A stretch of DNA of 64,000 nt from Fimbriimonadia bacterium (GTDB lineage Bacteria; Armatimonadota; Fimbriimonadia; Fimbriimonadales; Fimbriimonadaceae), in assembly GCA_030427425.1 (NCBI GenBank), contig JAUICQ010000005.1, forward strand, positions 83,772-147,771, written 5' to 3'. A model generated the notes under the pieces. The model worked only from the letters and a program-made list of their open reading frames with translations, made no database searches and was not told the origin of the DNA. Below are positions 54,020-61,148 of the stretch, one piece after another. The translations under genes and the position numbers were made by a program. Numbering within the stretch: position 1 is the first letter of the stretch; every line of letters begins with the position of its first letter.

Positions 54020-54850
54020 CTAATTTAATTTTTCTATTATTTGTTGAAATAGATTATTTGCAGTCTCTTCATCAAATTTTTTTGAACCATCATAACGATT
54101 AATTCTATTAAAAATCTTACTCTGCATTTTGTTCATGTCTTCTAAATACATGTACTGCAGTTCTATATTTTCTAGCAGACTCTGTTTATGATTCACACTC
54201 TGAAGTAAATCCTCAAATAGACCAGAATAATACGACTTCTTCTCTTCGGGTAACTTTGCAACTAAACTTGAAATATATTCAATCTGCTCTAGTTCATAAC
54301 TTAAACGTATCCACTGCTCACTAAACACAATTTTACGATAGTTTTCGTAATCAACCGTACTATCCTGACCATAAGAAGACCTTAACTCTCTAACCGCAAA
54401 CGACATAAGACGCATACAATTCATGCCTAAAAAATGAGCGCTTTTCAGTAGGCTATTATAGGCTAACGCTAACTCATAACTATTTTTATAGGCATATAAC
54501 ATCTCGGAATAATCTTCCTTCATACTTGAAACAAGCTTTTTAAGATTATTCTTAATAATATTGTCATAAGCGTCATCTACAACATTCACATTAATATCTT
54601 CTAATTTAGTAGATAAAGCATGTTTCTTTTTTAAAAAATCTATTCTTAAATCTCCATCTTCACTAAAATTTGTAGTAAGTGTTCTAGCTAATTGTGGTGC
54701 AGAAACTCTTCGAAATGCTTGCAAAGAGCTAGACTGATTCATCAATTTACTTCTAGCATGTCTTAATAAAGTTGGCAATGAGTAATTAAGCTGAGCGGAT
54801 AAAACAGCCATTACTCCAATCAAAATATTGTTTTTAGTTATAAGTTTCAT
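54020..54850 (-). CDS. Secreted helical protein of unknown function (island member 4)
   Basis: 276 residues. Signal peptide NNILIGVMAVLSAQLNYS, then LPTLLRHARSKL and FRRVSAPQLARTL, paralogous to member 2. The rest is helical with heptad-like spacing (LKKLVSSMKEDYSEMLYAYK). First gene of the minus-strand island, so it is likely closest to the promoter, in the 60 bases between it and the divergent mfd gene. Function unknown. Confidence 0.68.
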   Translation of the reverse strand: MKLITKNNILIGVMAVLSAQLNYSLPTLLRHARSKLMNQSSSLQAFRRVSAPQLARTLTTNFSEDGDLRIDFLKKKHALSTKLEDINVNVVDDAYDNIIKNNLKKLVSSMKEDYSEMLYAYKNSYELALAYNSLLKSAHFLGMNCMRLMSFAVRELRSSYGQDSTVDYENYRKIVFSEQWIRLSYELEQIEYISSLVAKLPEEKKSYYSGLFEDLLQSVNHKQSLLENIELQYMYLEDMNKMQSKIFNRINRYDGSKKFDEETANNLFQQIIEKLN

Positions 54851-54909
54851 TCCATAAGTAATTTTACCTGTATTTTAGTATTCATGTCCGTGCAGGTAAA
54901 ATAGAGATA

Positions 54910-57900
54910 ATGCACTTATCCAATGCTCTTTCACACTTGCTAAATGAGACCTCTATAAAAAAATCTTTATCAGAAAACCTCGTCAACACAATAACCGAGT
55001 GGAACTCGGTAACCCCAGAATGTTTAGCCCCCCTTATCGCAAATCTGTTTCTTACCAAGCAGAATAAATTAACCGTAATCACCAATAGCTACGATTCTTC
55101 CATTAAGCTAGAATCTAGATTACACTTATGTGGGGTTCCTAAAGAAAAAATATTCATTCTACCAAGCGGAATATCCGCTCTCTTTGATGATGCGCTACCA
55201 GAAATCAATTTAATATCAGAACGTATAGGTACGCTCTATGAATCTACACTAGATGAATCATGCATCATTATCACTACCCCTCAGGCCGCAATCGAGCGCA
55301 CTCTCCCTAAAGAAATTTTCCTAAAGAAAATTTTTAGATACTCAGAAAAAGACGATATCTCACCTGAGAAAATGATTGAAAACTTAACTCAACTAGGATA
55401 TCAATCAGACGACCCCGTACAGTCCCCAGGCACCTTCTGCAAACGCGGTGGCCTCATTGATATTTATCCAATGGGAAGCAGTAATCCAATTAGAATAGAG
55501 TTCTTTGGTGACACTATAGAAAGAATAAAATATTTCAGCCCTACACTGCAAACTTCTATAGGTACAACAGAATATTTCACCATACTTCCAGCAGCTGAAA
55601 CTCTCTACCCTGAAGACTTATCCTCTTTCCAAGATATTCTAGAACGAACACTGGATATTGAATGCAGCAAACTTGAAGAAACATCCGCAGAAAATCTGAG
55701 AAAAAACATTAGTAATGATATCGAAAATCTAAATCTCAATAACTACTTTCAACGCCTCAGTATCTACCATCCTTTCATCTATCCAAATTCAGGATCTTTC
55801 TTATCATACTTAGATGAAAACACCACTCTTATTCTAGACAACATCGATTCCATAAAAAGACTAGCTGAAAAATGCCTAGAAGATCTTCAACAATCTCTGT
55901 TAGGAAGAGTAGCACGAGGTGAAATACTCTCCTCTCATGCTACCGATTTCCTCGAAGAAAACCACATCTTTTTAAATCATCCATCCACACTATGCATCAC
56001 AAACCTAGAACAAAGCAACTCTAATTCAGTTAAATTCAATACAGCATCATTAACCGGATATATTGGAAACTTTCCAGAATTATTAACTAACATTAAAAGA
56101 TGGATTAATGAAGATGTAAAGATACTTTTTGCAACCGATCAACCTCAGAGAGTTATTAATATACTGCTGGAAAATAAAATTCCCCATACGAACAAAATAG
56201 AAGAAACTAGTTCTAAAACAACCTATCTGGCTAACGGAAATATTGCTGGCGGATTTATACTTCCTGATGCCAAACTAGCAGTAATCACAGATCTCGAAAT
56301 TTTCGGAGTACAAAGACTTAAATTAACTCAGAAAAAATTCCAAAACTCTCTCCCTGTAAGCACACTACTAGATCTGAAAGAAGGCGATTATGTAGTACAT
56401 ATCAACTTTGGAATAGGAATATTTAAAGGATTAACCACCAGGAATGTTGCAGGGATTGAAAAAGAGTGTCTCCATATAGAATATGCTGCTCCAGACAAGC
56501 TTTTTGTTCCCGTGGATCAGTTAGATAGAGTCCAAAAATATTTAAACCCTGGCGATTCCGATCCCAAGGTCTACCGAATCACTGGTGGCGACTGGAAGAC
56601 TACCGTTTCAAAGGCCAGAGAAAATGCTAGACTCTTCGCGAGAGAGCTCATAAAGCTATATGCTGAAAGGAAAAAAACTACTAGAGAACAATATGGAGAT
56701 GATACGCCATGGCAAGAAGAGATGGAATCCACCTTCCCTTGGACGGAAACACCTTCACAACTTGAAGCTATAAAAGATGTAAAAAAAGACATGAATTCAC
56801 CTTATCCAATGGATCGCCTTATATGTGGTGACGTAGGATTTGGAAAAACAGAAGTTGCTATACGTGGTGCATTTAAAGCGGTTATGAGTAAGAAACAGGT
56901 TGCAGTACTCTGCCCTACTACCGTGCTTAGCGAACAACATTACAGAAATTTCAGCGAACGACTAGCCTCCTTCGGAGTTAATCTTGCCGTACTCAATAGA
57001 TTTACATCAACAACTGAAAAGAAAAAAATAACTGCCGACTTAAAAAGCGGGGACATCAACCTAATAATCGGTACCCACGCACTACTAAACAAAAAACTAG
57101 AATTCCATAATCTAGGAATGATTATCATTGATGAAGAACAGAAATTTGGTGTTAAACAAAAAGAACTACTAAAAGAAGTACGGACCAGTGTTGATGTTCT
57201 TAGCATGTCTGCCACACCTATCCCTAGAACACTTAGTATGGCCATGATGGACGTAAGACAGATGTCCTTGATAAATGATCCGCCACCTGGAAGACTCCCC
57301 GTCCGGACCTTTGTAAAACCTTTCAGTAAAGCGGTGATCCTCGAAGCCATTCTTAGAGAACTCACAAGAGGCGGTCAGGTGTACTATGTTTATAATCGAA
57401 TTGAAGGCATTTATCATATCCAAGAACGATTGAGGAAGATGTTCCCTAATGCCAGAATAGGCGTAGGACATGGTCAGATGACGGAAAAAGAATTGGAGCC
57501 TGTTATGGTAGAGTTTGTTAAAGGAGAATTAGACATCCTGCTCTGTACCACTATTATTGAGAATGGTATAGATATATCATCAGCAAATACTATTATTGTA
57601 GAAGGAGCAGAAAAATTAGGACTCTCGCAACTGTACCAATTAAAGGGACGGGTGGGTCGTAGTAACAGACAAGCATATGCCTATTTTCTATACGCCGATT
57701 CGAAGAGTCTAACTGAGAATAGTTTAGCCCGATTAGAATCTCTCCAACAGTATAGCAGCTTAGGATCGGGATATTCCCTTGCCTACCGAGATCTACAGAT
57801 TCGTGGCGCTGGAAACATGCTTGGAGCAAAACAACATGGTACTATGGCTAGCGTAGGGTATGAACTATATACCGAACTTATTAGTCAGGAAGTTAAATAT

Positions 57901-58431
57901 TTAAAGAACATTGCAGATACTGGCAATACAAAATCTTCGTCTGAACCCGATGCTCTGGAAGGTTTAAAACCTCTACCAAGTGTAGACCTACCAATTAAAG
58001 CACTTATCCCTGTTGATTATATTCAAGAAGAAGCACAGCGATTATATTACTACAAACAGATAATGTGCAGTAGAGATTATAACACCCTCAATACAATACG
58101 TGAAGAAGTTGAAGACAGATATGGATCTCTTCCTGATGAAACCATCAATGTATTCCATATTCTTAGGTTAAGAATAGAATGCATCAAGCTAGGCATCTGT
58201 AAAATTAGCACCTCTCCAAATGAACTTGTTATTCAGTTTGAAGAGAGCGAAATACCAACAAGATGGGTACTAGGAAAACTACAATCGAATAATCCTAGAA
58301 GTAAATTCCGTGATAATCGGTTGTTCTGGCCAACTTCCGAAAATATCTTAGATGTATGCAAAACCTTATTAGAAAATATTAACCATTTTACTGTAAGAGA
58401 ACAAGAGATTAGAGAAATAAACGGTGTTTAA
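54910..58431 (+). CDS. mfd: Transcription-repair coupling factor Mfd
   Basis: 1173-residue DNA translocase that removes stalled RNA polymerase and recruits UvrA. The UvrB-like N-terminal module includes GTFCKRGGLIDIYP and PIRIEFFGD. The RNA-polymerase-interacting (CarD-like) domain is at about 490-560 (GDYVVHINFGIGIFKGL, YAAPDKLFVPVDQLD). The helicase core has Walker A GDVGFGKTEV, DEEQ box IIDEEQKFG, SATPIPRT, and the TRG motif RGAGNMLGAKQHG. Normal length. Start at 54910 is the first ATG. It is divergent from the secreted-protein island. Confidence 0.96.
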   Translation: MHLSNALSHLLNETSIKKSLSENLVNTITEWNSVTPECLAPLIANLFLTKQNKLTVITNSYDSSIKLESRLHLCGVPKEKIFILPSGISALFDDALPEINLISERIGTLYESTLDESCIIITTPQAAIERTLPKEIFLKKIFRYSEKDDISPEKMIENLTQLGYQSDDPVQSPGTFCKRGGLIDIYPMGSSNPIRIEFFGDTIERIKYFSPTLQTSIGTTEYFTILPAAETLYPEDLSSFQDILERTLDIECSKLEETSAENLRKNISNDIENLNLNNYFQRLSIYHPFIYPNSGSFLSYLDENTTLILDNIDSIKRLAEKCLEDLQQSLLGRVARGEILSSHATDFLEENHIFLNHPSTLCITNLEQSNSNSVKFNTASLTGYIGNFPELLTNIKRWINEDVKILFATDQPQRVINILLENKIPHTNKIEETSSKTTYLANGNIAGGFILPDAKLAVITDLEIFGVQRLKLTQKKFQNSLPVSTLLDLKEGDYVVHINFGIGIFKGLTTRNVAGIEKECLHIEYAAPDKLFVPVDQLDRVQKYLNPGDSDPKVYRITGGDWKTTVSKARENARLFARELIKLYAERKKTTREQYGDDTPWQEEMESTFPWTETPSQLEAIKDVKKDMNSPYPMDRLICGDVGFGKTEVAIRGAFKAVMSKKQVAVLCPTTVLSEQHYRNFSERLASFGVNLAVLNRFTSTTEKKKITADLKSGDINLIIGTHALLNKKLEFHNLGMIIIDEEQKFGVKQKELLKEVRTSVDVLSMSATPIPRTLSMAMMDVRQMSLINDPPPGRLPVRTFVKPFSKAVILEAILRELTRGGQVYYVYNRIEGIYHIQERLRKMFPNARIGVGHGQMTEKELEPVMVEFVKGELDILLCTTIIENGIDISSANTIIVEGAEKLGLSQLYQLKGRVGRSNRQAYAYFLYADSKSLTENSLARLESLQQYSSLGSGYSLAYRDLQIRGAGNMLGAKQHGTMASVGYELYTELISQEVKYLKNIADTGNTKSSSEPDALEGLKPLPSVDLPIKALIPVDYIQEEAQRLYYYKQIMCSRDYNTLNTIREEVEDRYGSLPDETINVFHILRLRIECIKLGICKISTSPNELVIQFEESEIPTRWVLGKLQSNNPRSKFRDNRLFWPTSENILDVCKTLLENINHFTVREQEIREINGV

Positions 58432-58454
58432 TTATTAATCAGTCGAAGTAACTT

Positions 58455-59543
58455 TTATTTTTTAGTCAAACTCAACACAACCGGAGTCTTCTCTCCCCGA
58501 TAGCAGTTCCAGAATGCTCGGGCACTAAGCTTCATCTCTGTATTAATCTTAGACACTCTCTTCGCCATCCAGTTAACATGATCTTCCACTGTAATAGTTT
58601 TGTTCTCGCTTTCACTAAATATGGTAGCTATCATCGCTGCCGGACTTTTTCCATCCCCTAATGCGCCTCTCTCTAAAGCTTTTTGAGAAGCTAAATTCAG
58701 TAACAATTTTATATGGTTTTTCGCTGAATTCACACTCTCACCGGGATAAACAGTTATAGAAGCTACTTCCGCATTTGATGCATAGGTTATCGGTTGGAAT
58801 CTAGTAGCATACAGATTAGAATCGAATCCTTCAAGCAGCTTTGCATTCATCTTAGATAATTCATCCGACTTTTTCTGCTCATCTTTTACTACTCGAACAA
58901 GATTTTTCAATTCGTCCGATTTCGTCCTAATTTCTTGCTCTGTATCCTGATTCTGCTTTTTAAGGGACAGATACTCTTTTTCTAAAACCTCTTTCTGGTC
59001 ATGAAGTAGCTCAACTTTTTTTAACAAAGGATCTACGTTCTTTTTCATCTCATTTAGCATTAGCTCTTTCGAACGAATTGTATCTTCTAGTATTTTTTTC
59101 TCATGCTTTAATTTTTCTCTAACAGAAAGCAGTTGCTTATTATCCGTGGAATACTTCCCTAACAACTCTTCAACATCATGCATCTTTTTTTCTATCAAAT
59201 TTTGCTTGTCTTCTAGTTTTTTAATTTCTGTGTTTTTGATGTTTACTTTCTCTATAGCAACTTGCAATTCAGCCTCTCTCTGTTGTTTTTCATAGAGAGC
59301 ATTCCTTCCTTCAGTAATCCATAACCTAACATCTTTGCTTATGGTCACAAGAAATATTACGGTAATGGTCGGTATTATAATTCCGGCAGTAACGGTGAGG
59401 AATGTAGCAGTATTTTTAGGCCTAAGACCAAAGATGCTAAGTCTTTTTTTACCAATGTTTCTTCCCATCTTATCGGCAGTGTAAGCGATGAATGCACCGA
59501 CAAATATTATGAGAAGAAGAAAACCTATACTAGCTATGTCCAT
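58455..59543 (-). CDS. DUF3084 membrane coiled-coil protein
   Basis: I choose ATG 59543 (362 residues); a TTG at 59588 would add 15 basic residues. Two membrane helices (IGFLLLIIFVGAFIAYTA; FLTVTAGIIIPTITVIFLV) flank KKRLSIFGLRPKNTAT, the signature of DUF3084, a family I associate mainly with cyanobacteria and a few other phyla. A long coiled coil (about residues 75-240) and a globular C-terminal domain (FQPITYASNAEVASITVYPG, then a helical end) follow. The role is unknown; the layout suggests an envelope scaffold. It is downstream of nuoC (165 bases) and convergent with mfd. Confidence 0.85.
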   Translation of the reverse strand: MDIASIGFLLLIIFVGAFIAYTADKMGRNIGKKRLSIFGLRPKNTATFLTVTAGIIIPTITVIFLVTISKDVRLWITEGRNALYEKQQREAELQVAIEKVNIKNTEIKKLEDKQNLIEKKMHDVEELLGKYSTDNKQLLSVREKLKHEKKILEDTIRSKELMLNEMKKNVDPLLKKVELLHDQKEVLEKEYLSLKKQNQDTEQEIRTKSDELKNLVRVVKDEQKKSDELSKMNAKLLEGFDSNLYATRFQPITYASNAEVASITVYPGESVNSAKNHIKLLLNLASQKALERGALGDGKSPAAMIATIFSESENKTITVEDHVNWMAKRVSKINTEMKLSARAFWNCYRGEKTPVVLSLTKK

Positions 59544-59753
59544 TTTTTTACCAGTCTTAAGTTTACTTGCTTTCTTAGTAAAAGGCAAATTTCAATTGGT
59601 TTGTCACCGAATTAGTGAACACACACAGGTGTGACAGTAAGGTAAGAAGACTTAAAAAGCAAAACTCAACATTCAAGAAAATCTAAATACCTAAGGCAAA
59701 TATCAATTAGTGAACCTATAGAGGGAATACTCTCTGCCGTAAACAGATACGCC

Positions 59754-60326
59754 TTAAACTCTTTTGTTCATTCCGGTCTTCCCTTCAAAACTTTCACCGG
59801 CATGAGGGCGTTGATTGTCTTCAATAGCGGGTCCTAATGTGCCTTCTGCAAAAACAACATTTTCTCCACCTAACGGAAACTCTTTTCTAAGCGGGTAGCC
59901 CACCCAATCGTCAGGCAATAAGAATCGTTCAGTCTGTTCGTTACCTTCAAATTCAACACCAAATAAATCCCACACTTCACGTTCAGGAAATTCAGCACCA
60001 GCAAAAACATGCTTTAAAGTAGGAACTTTTTCACCATCGTCCACACCAACCTTAATAAAGAGTCGGCGATAGCTTACGGGAGACATGATATTATAGACAA
60101 CTTCGAATCGTTCCTTAAAATCTCTCTTCCCTTTCCATTCAGAATAATCCACACCTAAACATTCTGAGAAATAGGTGTACTGAAGTTCTTTATCTCTTTT
60201 CACAAACTCCATCACTCTTGGCAACGATTCTTTTTTAACACTAATATACCACTCGCCAAGTTTCTCTTCTGCAGATATAATATCATAAGAAAATTCTTCC
60301 GCTATTCTCTTAACATCGTCTCTCAT
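59754..60326 (-). CDS. nuoC: NADH-quinone oxidoreductase subunit C
   Basis: 190-residue peripheral-arm subunit of complex I (30-kDa family). The diagnostic stretch EREVWDLFGVEFEGN, then FLLPDDWVGYPLRKEFPLGG, is complete. N-terminal half is the usual alpha-beta region. It begins 16 bases after nuoA; the normal order is nuoA-nuoB-nuoC, so nuoB is missing from between them. nuoD does not follow either; a DUF3084 gene lies next. The C-terminal tail (NQRPHAGESFEGKTGMNKRV) is a typical NuoC extension. Confidence 0.94.
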   Translation of the reverse strand: MRDDVKRIAEEFSYDIISAEEKLGEWYISVKKESLPRVMEFVKRDKELQYTYFSECLGVDYSEWKGKRDFKERFEVVYNIMSPVSYRRLFIKVGVDDGEKVPTLKHVFAGAEFPEREVWDLFGVEFEGNEQTERFLLPDDWVGYPLRKEFPLGGENVVFAEGTLGPAIEDNQRPHAGESFEGKTGMNKRV

Positions 60327-60342
60327 TTTTTATATACTTACC

Positions 60343-60732
60343 CTACTCTTCGGAAATACTACCCTCATCCCAATCGATAGCATTCATCTTAAGAACATAT
60401 GCATCACCAATTATCCAGAGCACCATATATATCATTACAGCAGTAAAACTGTATATCTGGTACTGAACATCGGCATTTTTAAATACACTTAGCCAACTCC
60501 AAAGAAATACTACCTCTATATCAAAAAGGATGAATAGCATAGCTACAAGATAGAACTTAATCGGGAATCGTTCTTTTGCATCACCTACGGGAGTCATGCC
60601 GCATTCATACGGGGACGACTTATACGGAGTCTCCTTTTTGGGTCCTAAAACCGTGCTTAAAAATATAAACGCCCCACCTACACCCAGAGCTGTTAATACT
60701 AGTATAAATAGTGCTAAATAATCGTTGTTCAC
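60343..60732 (-). CDS. nuoA: NADH-quinone oxidoreductase subunit A
   Basis: 129-residue membrane subunit of complex I with three helices. YECGMTPVGDAKERFPIKFYL, given here as the key stretch, with the conserved Cys and the FDIEVVFLWSW helix, is diagnostic. First gene of the short nuoA-nuoC operon. The start ATG at 60732 is followed by a normal N-terminus. It is divergent from the large repeat lipoprotein across a 416-base gap. Confidence 0.95.
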   Translation of the reverse strand: MNNDYLALFILVLTALGVGGAFIFLSTVLGPKKETPYKSSPYECGMTPVGDAKERFPIKFYLVAMLFILFDIEVVFLWSWLSVFKNADVQYQIYSFTAVMIYMVLWIIGDAYVLKMNAIDWDEGSISEE

Positions 60733-61148
60733 AAATCCCCTCTCAATAAAACTTTACCATGCTTCATAAAAGTTTAAATAATGTTTTTCTAAATATGCTA
60801 AATATATTATCGGAATACTAATCCGCTTTCTTCTCTGAAGGTTTCAAGCTAACAGTATGTTCTATAGATTTATTATATGCGGACTCTATACCCTACTATA
60901 GCCAGCCAGCCAACCACACCCATCATCGCGGTGCCCTAGAATAGCACGATCCGGCCCAATTATAAAAAAGCAAACACTTTAATAAAGACAATTTAGTTCC
61001 TAGTATTCTTCCATATTCTTTTCGTTTTATTATGATTTTTTTTTTCCTATTTATTACTATTCATAAAAATACTAACACTACCAATAATACCATCGTCTAG
61101 AATACTTAATTTTAACTAATTTTATCATCAATTCATAGGAATATCTTC
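60733..61148. other. 416-base divergent gap with a worn B-type palindrome
   Basis: Between nuoA and the repeat lipoprotein gene. At 60913-60958 there is a diverged B-type repeat (CCAACCACACCCATCATCGCGG...GCACGATCCGGCC) whose arms no longer pair fully. A T-rich run (61037-61046) and an AGGA ribosome binding site (61138-61141) precede the lipoprotein start. No gene is supported. Confidence 0.55.
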
